This document shows, piece after piece, positions 34,479 to 47,100 of a DNA stretch of 64,000 bases (the first letter of the stretch is position 1; the number at the start of each line of letters is the position of its first letter). The notes below the pieces were generated by a model that worked only from the letters and a program-made list of their open reading frames with translations, had not been told where the DNA came from and did not search any database. The position numbers were made by a program, and so were the translations under genes. This DNA comes from Sipunculus nudus. Lineage: Eukaryota; Annelida; Sipuncula; Golfingiida; Sipunculidae. The stretch covers positions 44,088,362 through 44,152,361 of the forward strand of contig CM049307.1 in NCBI GenBank assembly GCA_026874595.1. Direction: 5' to 3'.

Positions 34479-37400
34479 TTATGCATTAGATTCCTCTTTA
34501 GGTTCCTCTGTGTGTTCTTCTGTGGTTTCCTCAGTGGCGCCCTCTGCCGGGGCTTCTGCAGCCTTGCCGTCCTCTGCTGCTGGTTCGTCTGTCGTCTCAG
34601 CGGCTGCTGGTTGCTCCTCCTCTGCCGGCTTTTCAGCTGCTGCCTCAGCCTGCATTAACAGGTTTATTGAACCTTATGTTTTAAAATAGTTAAGTCATAC
34701 TGTGGCATAAATTAAATTTAATATGCAATTTTTTTCTAGATAACCTAAGCTTGCTGTGAGGTTATTTCCACAATTTCTTGAACTGCCGACTTTATGTATT
34801 CTACAGTAAATTATAACACATAGCAAAGGTATGATTACACATATCTACCCTCATACAGTGATGCTCTCTAAATATTATTATTTCAGTTTTACAAATAAAA
34901 AATAATTTAATACTGATATTAAACTCAATGTTATAGATAATATTGAAATAGAATCTAGTAAGGAATCAATACAACTCTTATTCCATGTATATAGAGAGGC
35001 TCCATACACTTTTAAAATAGGATTTAAAAAAATCAAATATAATATATAGTGCAACCATGAGCCCATTAAGTGTTGATTAGGCAGCGGATTAAGAATAAAG
35101 ATTAAGTCTGTCAGAAATGAGATTTCCGGTATATATGTATACATATGTACAATAAATAACAAAGCCATATTACAACTGACTTAACTGAAATTCACAGGCT
35201 GAAATGCACACTTCAAGCATTTAACTCTTAATTATTTCTGAGGCCAAATTTTGCAGGTAATTATCCAGACTGACATTCACAAATCAAGTCTTGCAATAAT
35301 TATTAGCCAACTACCAAAATTATAAGCAAATATACAGCATACAGTCAGGTCAGATCCATGCAAAAGAGGTATTCTAATTATATCTATTTGTAAGTGTGAT
35401 TATGGGCAACATTTAAGTAATCTGGCTTAAATAATCTGTATAATTCTATAAATTCCTGTTTACTAATCTATTTGAATCATCCTCATGAATGTGACAGGAC
35501 ATTTATAAATATAAAATTATTTTTAAAAGAGAGATATTTTACAAAGAAGGTACATAAATTGGCAAAGAAGGTACATCTAAATTCTACAGTGTGACTATAT
35601 AAAACTACAGGAATCTGGTTAATTCTGAAAGCTCATAACTTTTATGCCATAGTGTCAAAGAAAAATATAAAGAAGAACCCCTAGCTAGCTTGAACTGAAA
35701 ATTTTCAAATAAAAACAAAATGCAGACAGCTTTTTCTATATCTACAAATACCTTAGAAATAATTTATAAATGGTATGTGGCTAAGATCAGCCTCACACCC
35801 AAAATAAAGGCGCAAGGAAATTCACACCTGAAGCACAGGTGAGAGGAAAATCACACTTGAAATACAGGTGTAAGGAAATTCACACCTGAAATATAAAGAA
35901 ATTCATACCTGATATATAGGCATAAGAAAATTAACATATGAGATATGGATAATGTATGTATCTACAAGCAAAACCAAGGAAACATGATTAATAATGACAA
36001 TAAGAAAGAGTGAAAAATATACATGCAGCAGGTTAATAAATGATGAGTGTGATTGGTAGATCAGAGGAGAACAGCAGTCTCTCATGCAGCAGACTGTGAT
36101 CCTACCAGTGCTGTGTGCAGCTAGAAAAGCAAGTGTACAGCGTCTATGAAGCCCAGGCTACGGCTACCACCTGATGAACATAGTTATACCTCCTGTCCCT
36201 CTGCTTCCCCGCCCTCCCCTTGACCCTCCGGGTCGTCCTCACCCTGCACAGCAATACGGGGGGTCTCTGTAGGCTCCTCCCCCTCAGCGACTGTGGGGAG
36301 GGATGGGGCGCCTGGAAGCTGAGACAGGTCTTTACCCTCCCGGCTGGCTGCCTCCGCTGCTGCAGCCTCCTCCTCTGCCTGATAACAGGAGCCATTCCAT
36401 TCACAAAGATGTACAATCCCATGATATATCCAATTAGATAATAGAAATGCTCAGTCTCATTTAATATTACAGAAATGTTGCGGGCCTTATAAATATATTC
36501 CACCCCCCCCCCACTCCCATATGAATATATGCTTGATATATGCATGCCTGATAAAGCTGTGTTTCCATTCATCCGTAAATCTCATAAGTCTCGTATGCAA
36601 AAAATTGGATCCCTCTTTTTAAGATGAACTGTTTCCATATGTACATTTTAACGTGCTCCGCATGCGTATCCGCAAAAACGGACAGCCTCGAAACCGATCG
36701 GTGAGCGATTCATCTGTTTCACGGATTGCAAAAATGCCTACATTTCCCAACAGTGCCCCGGGGCCATGTATTGACCTTCTTTCTGCCTGTTGTCCTTGCA
36801 GTTTCAAAAGAGGCATGTGAAAGGGTATCCACAAGAAAAACTTACACACTTATGGAAACAGTTTTTGTGGACTGCACACTATAGAACGTACGTACTTCTT
36901 TTGCGAATACGATTTTTGCGGATACATGGAAACACAGCTTAACCCAGGATGTATACTTAGTCGGTTTCATTCCAAGGCTTTATGACATCCAAAGGAAATT
37001 AAACGTAATGATGTACACCTAAGTTTCTGAGAGGACTTAAAACAAGTGGATAGGTATTATTTCATCACTTTGTATAGACCATTCAATTCCTAATCTATGG
37101 TAAAAAGACCTACTTTACCATACTACAAAATTACTAGGTACAGTAAATAAGAGGGTGGATGTAATGAATACATGTATATGATTTTTTTCAAAGTACTGGG
37201 AGTGGGCAGATATGGCAATGTGATTTTACTTTTGTTTAATGGACATGTTATATTATGATAATACCAGTGAATGAGAAGAAATACTAAAGACATGAGGAAT
37301 ACTTGTTTACCAATGGGTGCAGCATCCATAATATTAATAAGCAACAAATAATTAGTCATGGAAAATTACATGATTTCTGCTGTACATGAAAAAAAAAACA

Positions 37401-39298
37401 GCAAAAGATTTGTCACTTTTTTCAGTGTAAGAATTTAAGGCAGAATTCAAAGGAGTAACTGTAGTAATACTTCCGCAATACTGAGAAATGGTCTCCTGAT
37501 TGGTGGAATATTATCATAATTTAATTGACTTGAAACAATAACACAATATGGATATGACAATATGCATTCAGCATGATGTATGTAGTTATTTGATTCCTAA
37601 AAAAACCCACTGTGGTCAGGTCCTCTCCTGTTTTTGTCATTGATATCTCTCCTGTCTAAAAGCATGTGTGCCAACAATTGGGTGTCAAATCTTGTGTGTG
37701 CATGAACCTTTGAGTCACAAGCAACAAGTGTCAAAATTACAAACATTACCACAAAGATAATCCACAAAAAGATAAAACAACAATTACTGAATACATCCAA
37801 GCTCGTGTGATTTCATTTGATTAAATATGCAACAAGCATAAGTGACAAGCATTCATTAATAATACAAATACACTGCAATAGTTTCAATATTGTTAGTGAA
37901 AGACTAGGATCAGATAGCATACAACTATTGCCTAATATGTATCACAATTACATAATTGAATTTTCCATTTATATCTTGTGAAAATTATTTTGAATAAAAA
38001 TGTGGATATAAAATAAACATAAAAAACTGTTTAATTAAGCTGAGCTTTTAATAATAATTCACATATACAAATTACAATATCTGGCCTGTTTTTATGCAAG
38101 TGATAACTATGGCCTTTGAGTAAGTGAATTTATACTGATCAGTGTTTCAATATCTTCCCATTAGCATTTCAAACTTCTGACCAGTGTTCCAAATTCTTCT
38201 GGAGAAGATATGAGAGAATTCTTTTCAAACTCACTCCACATAAGCTAATACAACCATGATTTTTTAGGGAGACTGATAATTTTTATAGTTGGGAGCTATC
38301 TCAAATTTACTATATAAAAATTTGGGTCACTGAATGCGATATTCAGATATTTAGATTTTTTACTGGTCATTTACCAGAATACAATATCTCTGAAGATAAT
38401 CTTTGTCAAAGGACTATTAAGATTTTTTAAATAATATCAACTGTCCATCTATAATTTAAGCAATTATAACATCTGTACCATTTACTATTATTCTGGGACA
38501 CCTATTACTATGTTAGATTATCAAACACACTTCAGCAACCTCACACGTTTTTCCTTACCTTCTTCCTCTCCGCAGCTTCCTTGGCCAGCTTCTCTCGCTC
38601 TTCCTTCATCTTAGCCAGACGTTCCTGCTGCAGCTCGTACTCTGCCTGTTCTTTTTTCAGCTGCTCTGCTTTTTTTGCTTCCTGATTTTGCAATAATACA
38701 ATCATGTATCTTTTATAAATTAACATCAACCTTACTTTGTCCATTGATCAGATAATTTATCTCTGTGAGGATCTAGTTTATACTTCCAAATTCAATATTA
38801 AATTAAAACCACGCCGCATGTTAGACCTTTAATAATCTTTTGCATTACCAGATCTAAATTATTCTAGTCTATGACAAATATTCATGATTAGAAATCAAAT
38901 TTTCTCCTTATATTTATATAATTTTAGTGTTTCTAAAGGCCATTACAAACAATGTTCCCAAATGAAATGGTAAAATAATTTATTTAAAGCTGCTCATTAT
39001 TTTTTTGTCCCACAATTATGAAAGACAACATCATGTCTCACGCATTTGCCCTTTAAGTACAGCCATAAGATGTATTTACTGGTTGGAAGCAGAATTGCTG
39101 GTATTCATATCTGCTTTTGACAGATTCCTTCAAATCAATTAGTTCGCTTACCTCTGTTTGGTATTCCTGGTTCTCTATGTACTTGTATAACCACTGAGAC
39201 ATGAATTCTATTGGGTCATGTGGCCTCTTTAAAGAAATTTCTGTCAGGCATTCTGTCAGACAGGAACCAAAGTGGCGTTTGAGGTATTCAGTGTCCAT
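34479..39298 (-). CDS. DYDC1: DPY30-domain protein, DYDC1/DYDC2-like, four coding exons
   Basis: Coding exons, 5' to 3' on the minus strand: 39298-39152, 38681-38559, 36378-36190, 34649-34479. Every junction is phase 0, with CAG acceptors and GTAAGC, GTAAGG and GTATAA donors. The product is 209 aa. Residues 1-49 (MDTEYLKRHFGSCLTECLTE..., then RPHDPIEF...WLYKY) match the DPY30-like motif of DYDC1/2: a helix pair ending in RP.DPI.(Y/F)...WLYKY. Exon 2 is a Lys/Glu coiled coil with ERLAKMKEEREKLAKE. Exons 3 and 4 encode a low-complexity Ala/Glu/Pro acidic tail. DPY30-type motifs dimerise and dock on amphipathic helices; in cilia they occur in radial-spoke proteins, and DYDC proteins are testis-rich in mammals. 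A CAG two bases before the ATG (39303-39301) implies an upstream non-coding exon. The acidic tail is longer than I expect for mammalian DYDC. Confidence 0.87.
36554..36940. mobile_element. MITE with terminal inverted repeats in a DYDC intron
   Basis: AAGCTGTGTTTCCATTCATC at the left is mirrored by GATACATGGAAACACAGCTT at the right end. The similarity continues inward as ATCCGTAAA / TTTGCGGAT, about 25 bp in all. Length is 387 bp, with no transposase frame. Related wording occurs at 24040-24210 and 19033-19312. No clear target-site duplication. Confidence 0.75.
37000..38540. other. Intron sequence, nothing recognised
   Basis: Intron between DYDC coding exons 2 and 3. AT-rich with no repeat or RNA gene that I recognise. 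Confidence 0.4.
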
Positions 39299-39741
39299 AG
39301 CTGAAAAAGGAGGTCATCAAATGAAACCACCCAGTAAATCAAGGGTTTCAATACCTAAAAATGTTTGCATGGACAGGGCTTTCAATAGAGAAACAATCTG
39401 AAGAGTCTGGGACACTCAGGCCACTATATTTTTGAGAGTCCCATCTCAATTTGGAGCGTACAAAGGAGAGATGATCAGTATCAAAGTTTGAATGTAAAAT
39501 TGAATATTTTTGTAGTTTCTGTCATCCGGTATCATTATAAGATGAGAAATTGTGTCATTATATGATTTTTTATTAGAATGATTTGTAAGGATCAGTTGTC
39601 AGCGCCATGTTTACAAAACTGACTTTGTGGCTGTTTGTTTAAGGCTGCTGGCAGTGGTCAGCAACTGCTGAGGGCAAAGTTGATCCTGTCTGTCCTGCTG
39701 CCAGAAAATTTCCCATCCCATCAGACACTTGAATCCAAAGG

Positions 39742-40214
39742 ATGGAGTGTTTGAAAGAGATCAGGAGCATTACAGATGCTTACCCCATTATTCCTGTAAG
39801 TCCTGAGTTTATAAACCACATGCATGAATCAAATCAATATGAAGCAACTTCTTCCTGGATCAACTACATATTTAGCATAAAAGACAGTTTCTTATTAACA
39901 AATAATAACTATGCATCTGCATACAAATCAAAATTAACATAAACTTCGGTTAACTCTTTACTTCCTCAAACCTTATGCATGAAAATACCATGAGACTCAC
40001 AGTTCAGAGTTTTATAAATCTTCCAGAGGGAAGGGTGATTTGTAAGACCAATATAATTACATGTATATAATTTTAAATTCTATTTTGCTGCTATCTTGCT
40101 GGTTTAAACTATTATTCACAGAACTTAAAAAAAATGTTTAATAACATGTTCATGGAAGAATTAGATCGTGATGGCCCACAACCAAACTGCCCTGAGACTG
40201 AGGCTTCACTCTAA
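39742..40214 (+). CDS. Possible two-exon terminal fragment of an unidentified plus-strand gene
   Basis: Exon 39742-39795 (ATG to GTAAGT donor, 18 codons) and exon 40122-40214 (CACAG acceptor, 30 codons then TAA) join in phase 0. The joined peptide ends ...MEELDRDGPQPNCPETEASL and has ordinary amino-acid composition. Just upstream, 39644-39756 is open in a different frame (SGQQLLRAKLILSVLLPENF...) and stops one base out of register, as if a single indel separated it from the first exon. So this may be the end of a real gene with a 5' exon I cannot place, or a broken gene. No family recognised. Confidence 0.3.
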
Positions 40215-40488
40215 AATACAAATACAGTTCTGTTTTAGGAAACCTTTCCCTTTATAATAACAAACCAAAACTGGTTTTTGCCGAAAAATGCAAATCCATC
40301 TCCAGGAATATGGAGTCCTGTCACCAGCTAGTCCAGGGAGGACTGCCCGGAGACCACATTGTTGTTATATATATTTTTAAACGCTGACAGCATACCCCAC
40401 GAATACTGGCCTGGGTGCCAGCGGTGTGCAAGCAAATGTAATATTTACATTGGCTCTAGGGCGGTCATAGCTGAGCTGGTATCCGTTT

Positions 40489-40600
40489 TTCTGGCAATGG
40501 AAACATGGCTATGATAAAATAATCCTAATTTTATAATAGGTCGATGAAGCAGGAAGAAAGTGGGAGCATAGTATGACCTATTAATATAGTCTGTCCCGAG
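40489..40600. repeat. Short dispersed repeat, copy 1
   Basis: GGCAATGGAAACATGGCTATG...AGTGGGAGCATAGTATGACCTATTA resembles 42865-42975 (GAGATGGTAACATGGCTAGA...AGTAGGAGCGTAATGTGACCTATTA) in the same orientation. Confidence 0.6.
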
Positions 40601-40865
40601 ATCCTTGTCAGTATGTTTTTCGTGATAGCTATTTTACAAAAATTCTTTACAAATAATTTTTGTTCAAACACATATTTGCAGGTTTCCTGCCAATTTGGTG
40701 TTAAGTAATCAGATATTTATTTCAAAGTATTTAATTTGTGATCCTGTTGATTTCACTAGAATCATTCAGCACATTTACTATGATATTTTGCTCTTGTGTT
40801 TTAACAGCTGCTTTTAATGATATGTGTATACAAAAGTACTTTAATGCAATTTTTAATCCTTTCAG

Positions 40866-40955
40866 TTTGTGTGTTGTAAAGCATTTTAGAGCACTTCGGG
40901 GGATTTTACATTATATAAAATAAAATATTATTAAATTATTATTATTATTATTTAA
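40866..40955 (+). mobile_element. LINE 3' tail (L2/CR1-type)
   Basis: GTTGTAAAGCATTTTAGAGC, then ATTATATAAAATAAAATATT and an ATTATTATT tail. This is the usual 3' end of L2/CR1-like retrotransposons and of SINEs that borrow that tail (TGTAAAGCGCTTTGAGC...TATATAAAT...ATTATT). Confidence 0.6.
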
Positions 40956-41812
40956 TTTTGTTGTTGGACCAAGGATGACGTCTTTCCAATATAGCTGAAC
41001 AGTACGTAGCGTCATGTTGACCCTCTGGCATTACGACCAGATTACTGGCGCCAGAGTGTCATGACATCTATGTCTGAGGATCGCATTATAAGGCCTTATG
41101 AAGATGCAAATATTTTCGTCATTTCTGACAACGCTTTATGGGCTACAGGTACACTGTCAATCAACATAAACCAGACCATTCGTTAGCATTTTTTTGGTAC
41201 TCTCTAATTATACAAAATATGAGCGAGAAAAGTTCCTGTTTAACCCAGCACATTGGTAAACCCCTCGGCATGTTTGTTGAATTTATGACCGCATGAACAC
41301 AAGCATGGCTCGCACAGGTTACATGGTGCAGGCAACTTGCGGGTGACACAGGAAATGACCCGTGTCCATGGAGACTGTGTTTCAGTTTGGGCTGTGAGCT
41401 CACTTGTATACTATTCTGTTTATTCACCATTCTAAGCCTAATATTGAGAATATGGGCTGTTTACCACAATATGAATGCAACCAGATGCAAGACCACTGCG
41501 ATACATTCCTCCATATTACTAGTATCACGACTCGAGTAGGCTTACCAGCCCAATTATCCGATTGCCTACTGAGTTGGGTTGTCACGGCTAAACAGTACGT
41601 TTATCTCCATCAAAGTCTTTCCATGTCTATGGTACCATAATAGAAGAGTGACGTCACACAGACATCACAAAGGTCAGTCACATATGAGTCATGTCACATT
41701 GTCCGTTGTTACCAACTGGGATGGCTGGTTTATTTCTCAGTTCACTGGTGATGAATATGTTGCAAACATTGATGACTGTTCTGTCATATTTTGGATTATT
41801 TGTCTTATAGAA

Positions 41813-41974
41813 ATTCAATTCAAGGTAAGACATTATTTTTTACTCAGGCTGTTGTCAGAATAGCTCCTACGCCCGCTGTGCAAGATATTTGTGAACTATC
41901 TCACAAAGTACTTAACATGTATGAAAAATTAGGCACAACTATAGTTAAACTCATGCACCTCTCTAAGGCATAAC
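41813..41974 (+). CDS. Possible terminal exon of an unidentified gene
   Basis: After a TTGTCTTATAG acceptor-like site (to 41812), or alternatively TTTTTTACTCAG (to 41850), the frame is open to a TAA at 41972-41974. It encodes ...VVRIAPTPAVQDICELSHKV...LMHLSKA. The composition is protein-like and the polypyrimidine tract before 41850 is good. No homologous family is recognised and no upstream exon can be joined with confidence. Confidence 0.25.
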
Positions 41975-42041
41975 ATTTGTGTATTCCAAAAACTTTTTTA
42001 TATTTAGCTGCATGTATCTTAATTTTGTCACTTCTTTTTAC

Positions 42042-42155
42042 CTGCCTCTTACTTCTTCATAACCTGAATATTTATCATCATATCGTACATCGGTATACAC
42101 ATATAGCTTGTCAAGACAGTGCGTGACTGATTCTGTAGTTGCTCCACTTATTATC
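42042..42155 (-). CDS. Possible internal exon of an unidentified minus-strand gene
   Basis: Bounded on the minus strand by a TTTTTCTAG acceptor and a GTAAAAAG donor; only one frame is open, and it is open throughout (37 codons: ...TTESVTHCLDKLYVYTDVRY...). Phase 2 entry is required. A minus-strand ATG frame at 42895-42822 ends in phase 2 at a GTACTG donor and could be its first exon, but that piece overlaps a dispersed repeat. Family unknown. Confidence 0.25.
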
Positions 42156-42344
42156 CTAGAAAAACATGCAACACAGGTACTAGAAAAGACAGAGCCACTA
42201 TAGAACGCGGGCTTCGCTTCTATTGAGGAAAATATAAATAAAACTGTCTTCTCTCATTCCCTATTTTAACTCCTACTTTTCCCTGTAGATGTCCCTACAC
42301 TCAACTCTTCCAACATAAACAACTACTAAGCATCAGAAGTCGCC

Positions 42345-42420
42345 TGAATCGGGAATCGAACCTACAATCTCTAGACTAGGAGCCCTACATGCTACTAAGT
42401 GAGCCGTGAGGACGAGATAC
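42345..42420 (-). repeat. tRNA-derived SINE head
   Basis: On the minus strand, GGCTCACTTAGTAGCATG resembles a tRNA A box and, 35 bases on, AGGTTCGATTCCC is an exact B box (GGTTCGANTCC). The acceptor stem pairs poorly, so this is a SINE promoter rather than a working tRNA gene. The SINE body probably continues to about 42190. Confidence 0.55.
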
Positions 42421-43221
42421 CAGCAAGAGCGAGTTTTGTTCATTTATATCTGCAATAGAAGCGCCATCTATCGCGAAAATGGGAAACCATTTATTATTTG
42501 AACAGGAAAATTAAGCTTTAGGTGGGGGCTCTGCTCTCCCCACACCCCCGTTCAGACGGGAAACCCAGGTTCCCCGGACCCCTCCTCCTCTAATATAATA
42601 AACTCCAATTATGAGCAAAATTAAATCGAGACTTCTCAGGAAAATAATATGTATCAGCCTTTTTCAGGAAACAATTTATTATGCGACACCCGTTGTGCAT
42701 AAGGTACCGGCAGTAGGCTGAAGCCCGGTTTCTATAGTTCTGCCGAAAAGACAATAGTTATTAGTAATATAGTATTAATCATTATTTAAGAAGACCTTTA
42801 ATTTATTTTTAATTTCAGTACGTGTAGGGCAGTCCTTCACACTCCTTGCTTGGCTGGTTTGTGACAGGTTCCAGTTTTGCTGGAGATGGTAACATGGCTA
42901 GATATATTAAATTTAATGTAAAATCGGTTAATGAACGGTAATAAAGTAGGAGCGTAATGTGACCTATTAGAATTATTTTACAATTATATTGACCTCACAC
43001 TGCAGAGAACTGAAAAGTGGTCATTATTGCTGAGCGATAATAGGGTATTTATCATAATTTATTCTATTTCCAGCCGCATTCTTCTAAAATTCAATCTAAA
43101 TGATGAACCTGACCAGAACAAACCATTGCAGCTATAACAAATATATATGAAACACCATACCTGTGCTCTAATTTGATTAAACAGTAGAAAAACACCAGTT
43201 TCTCTGGCTGTCACTGCGGCT

Positions 43222-43234
43222 GTTGCTAAGCAAT
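43222..43234. promoter_or_regulatory. RFX X-box upstream of the SPMIP2-like gene
   Basis: GTTGCTAAGCAAT is a near-palindromic X-box (consensus about GTTGCYA.GCAAC), 132 bases before the start codon at 43366. RFX2/RFX3 (DAF-19 in worms) bind X-boxes in promoters of ciliary and sperm-flagellum genes. A weaker copy, GATTCCCATGGTGAC, lies at 43265-43279, and ATTACCATAGCAAC in intron 1 (44295-44308) is a third. Confidence 0.6.
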
Positions 43235-43287
43235 CCACACCTCGACCTGAAAACGAGGTTTGGAGATTCCCATGGTGACGTTTACAT

Positions 43288-43299
43288 CCGCCATATTGG
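43288..43299. promoter_or_regulatory. YY1-like core-promoter motif
   Basis: CCGCCATATTGG closely matches the YY1 site (GCCGCCATNTTG), which in animal promoters usually sits at the transcription start. It is 67 bases before the ATG at 43366, so transcription probably begins close by. Confidence 0.4.
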
Positions 43300-43365
43300 A
43301 AACTTTCACGTGGTTTGTGTTTATATTTTGAAATCGGAAGGTAGGAACTCGATAATTAACTAAAG

Positions 43366-44094
43366 ATGCCGGGAGAGACGTTATATCTCAACAACACGGC
43401 TGAATCCGAAAGCACGGGTAACGAGTCTGATATATCATGGCTCGTCTCTGCCCACCACACGCAGAGGTTAGGAAATGGAGAAGTTTTATTCACAGGTAAG
43501 AGCTCCACCTTCTGGCCAAAGTTCTCATCAAAATGGGTGATCACCATTGGCATGGGGCTTCTGTTATTATATAAATTATTTTTTTTGTTGTGATAATTAA
43601 AACTTTGCTACCGATTTAAATGGTTTAATGACATATTGGGAGATTCATCTTTAAATTAAAATACAAGCATTATTTCTGTCATTAAAATATTTTATTCATA
43701 TTATAATACACAAATGCCTATTAATCATTAATGGCCACATATTGTCTGCCTGCATGGCTGCCATCCCGTAAATTTTATATGACATATATTGATATAATGA
43801 TATATATATACAGGGCCATAGCCTGAGCAAAGTTTGAAAGGGGCAGTATTTAATCATACTTTGTCAGAGCGAAGGATAATGAGGGGGCAACGCCCAAAGG
43901 GTGGAGGGTGTGGGAGGGGGAATCCCGGCCCCTCCCATAGTGTTGACATTTTTTTTAAATACATGCTATAAATTGGCATTTCTGTGGGTATTTTTTTTAT
44001 AAAATCAAAAGAAACTTGATTTTTAACTTTTATTAACATGGATCGATTAAGGGTAACTAAGTAATAGTCACCAGTCAAATTTATCTTTCTTGCA

Positions 44095-44143
<49 letters not shown>

Positions 44144-47100
44144 AAACTTAGTTTAGCTTTTAGTTTAGTTAAGTATACTTCGAATTTTGTCAGCTTGCCT
44201 AGAAAATACCAAAATTACTTCAGTTCTTGAAATGGTGTAATTATAGTCAACACAAAATTAAAGAATTTATTTGGAAAGCTGTGCTGTAACACAAATTACC
44301 ATAGCAACAAATGTTAACATTAGGACCAGGTTTATATTGGCAAAAAAAGTCCACCAAAAATTGGAGCATCAAGTTTAGCCTTTTTGTTGGTTATTTATAT
44401 ACAGTTAAGCAAAACCCTAGGTAAATCAGGATTATTTTGCATGATTAACTCAAGCTCTGTAGTGAACAATTTGCTCATGCAGGTATTCACATGTAGTAAT
44501 CTTAAAGGGACATAATCAGGAGCAATATTATGCTATTCTTTCACACTTTCAGTTCACTTTTGCTTTATACAAAAGTTTTAAGGCAAAACCATTCAAGACC
44601 ATCAGGCAAAACAATCCCAGCACACGGTCTCTGAGTGAGTACCTCCATTTGAGCTGTTCAACGCGTTGCTGTGGTTTTACATGTTAGTAAACACAGGCCA
44701 CTTGTGTCTGTTCACAATAACAAGGCTGCTTGACCAGAGGTTTTATTTTTTATCATGCCTGACAGATCCCAAACAAAGATTAGTCCAAACTAACTTCATG
44801 TCTTCTTTTAATGTATATATCTCTGCTGGATGGACATTATGGTACATGGGCCGAATGTAAATTCATTGTACAAACTGTTGCAACAGATTTGTATGATAGG
44901 TCCAGGGACCTCAACAGAAATAACAAGGGTAGCACAGCTAGGCCATGTATCAGTCCCAGGCCTGAGTCTCTGCAATATGTGATGTTTCAGCCAGCGGGAA
45001 CATGTATTACATTTTATGGGCCAGCAAAGTCAGTCAGGGCATCTCCAGATTGTCAGGTGTTGTGGCCCATGTGATGTGTTTATGTTTATGCCTGTGATCC
45101 CATCCGGTACCTCCACTGTTTTTAACACTCCTGAAAAGGAGTAAGCCAACGGTTTCAGAACATTATTCTGGCAGGTACTAACTTATTTTAAAAAAGAAGA
45201 CTATTTATTGTGTTAACTCAGCATTCTATAAATAGGTGATTGGGACACTTTAGGTTTGTATTTATGCAGCATGGATGTAAGATAATAATGTTATATAAAA
45301 ATATAGAATGGCATTATATAAAATATCAGATGATATCATAAATATAAAGTAGAATTTGCAGTTGAGCAACTTGCATGTTATTGATTCCAACTATATACAT
45401 GTATTGGGGTTATAAATATTGCAATTGGTTTGTTGGTCTCTCTCCTGAGTGTGCAATATTCAATAACCATTGGCCATTTGAAATCTTTTTTTTAAATATG
45501 TGTACATGTTATCTGCTGCAGTGGATGCCCTTCATCTGATTCTGATATGAAAGATTGTTGATTTTTGACTTTCAATAGAAACTTACCAATTTTGAGCTCC
45601 AACAGGACTTTCTTTCAAGAAGATAAAATAAAACCATTTTGATAAAATTTCCTTTGTTTTGCAGTGCTTTTACTTGTTTAGCAAAAAGATCTGTTAATAT
45701 CATGCTTTTCCCTGATCATATGACATTCTTATCAAAACATACAAAAGAGGTAAAAAAAAATCACCTGCCCACATTGATTTCTGAAAAAAAGTGTCTGAGA
45801 ACCAAACCTTAATTTTTTTTTGCCTTATAATTACAGAATATATATGAAGTTATTTGATATGGGTGCTGTTATCTGAGGCTCTGTGCCATTTTAAGCTGTT
45901 GATGGTATGTTAGAACAATTGTATTACACTATACTCTATGGCTATTTTCTAATTAATAATGGCAACTAAATAATTGACATTTCAACTAGGTATAGCTATC
46001 AGATCCCCCGTGACCAGGTACATGGGTTTGTATATATATACATATATTATGTTTTGTCATAAAGGTCATTTGTGTCCATGGTTCAGTGACCTCAAGTTAC
46101 CTCATTTACAGTATTAACAATATGTGTAGGCTTGTTCATGCAGGCTGGCAATCTATCAGGTGAACAATTAAGTCATTAGCATTTGGCTTGATTACATGCA
46201 GTGCGTGACTCCTGGATTGAGCCTTCAATAGCTAGTATTAGCTACAGGGTTCTGGTCAGCCATTACACAAAGCACCCACATCAGCAAGTCAGCTAGAAGA
46301 ATGTAATACTTGTATGCACATTAATGTTTACTTATATGTCTAGGGACTCAGCCAGTGTAGATTATAGCAAGGGTAATCATAATCCTGAGCAAACCCCATG
46401 TCCTAGCCAGAGTGTGATTGTACTGTTTCCCCTAGCTGTAATACTAAGACCATTTTCAGGGAGAACATTGGCTTAACAGTATTATATGTAGGCGGTGATT
46501 ATATTTGCATATGCAAATTAATGTGGTGATATGAGTGACAGCTAGTAGTGTTGGTGATATTGCTTTACGCCTGGCATTTATCATTTGTGTGTTGCCTTTA
46601 AAAGGACACCTAGGCTGTAGACTGTACATACGTGACCAGTGGTGTTATATAGCTGTTATATAGGATTGGTGTTGAAATTATACATATACCAAATACTTGC
46701 AATACACAGATATATTGCATGAGATTGATACAGGTGAATTCAACAGTACTCTCCCAGAAGCTCTCAAACTTTATCTTGCGATCGTCAGTTGTGAACCAGA
46801 GGCCAGAGGTTTGCTGCAAGCTGTCTGCTGAAGTGCGGTCAATATTTTATCAAGTAGAGTCATTATAAGATATTGGCTTATTATTGGCCTAGCCATTGTG
46901 GCCACAAGCTCTTAGCTAGATTCATCCAAAACCTCAAGCATTCGTCAATATCTGAGAACTGCTTTAGAGAGAGGATCTCTTATGAAAAGTTTGCTGAATT
47001 GGTAGGAATAATTGATTCTGCAAGATTTCCCACCACTGAAAGTTCTGCCACCTTGTCTCAAAGACTGCAGTATCTACAAATCTTTATCCTCTGGTCATTT

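Noticed and set aside
36144-36572. 142-codon minus-strand frame over a DYDC exon
   Set aside because: Runs out of frame through the true exon 36190-36378; the phase-0 exon chain explains the region.
41741-41850. 23-base intron joining FTGDEYVANIDD... to VVRIAPTP...
   Set aside because: GT...AG borders exist (41828-41850) but 23 bases is too short for an animal intron.
42345-42420. Functional tRNA gene (minus strand)
   Set aside because: Good B box but weak A box and a poorly paired acceptor stem; a SINE head is more likely.
43159-43262. Minus-strand coding exon (GVDCLATAAVTARETG...)
   Set aside because: Open frame with a good donor, but it overlaps the X-box promoter region and does not join in phase to the next candidate exon; treated as possible 5' UTR of the DYDC-like gene.
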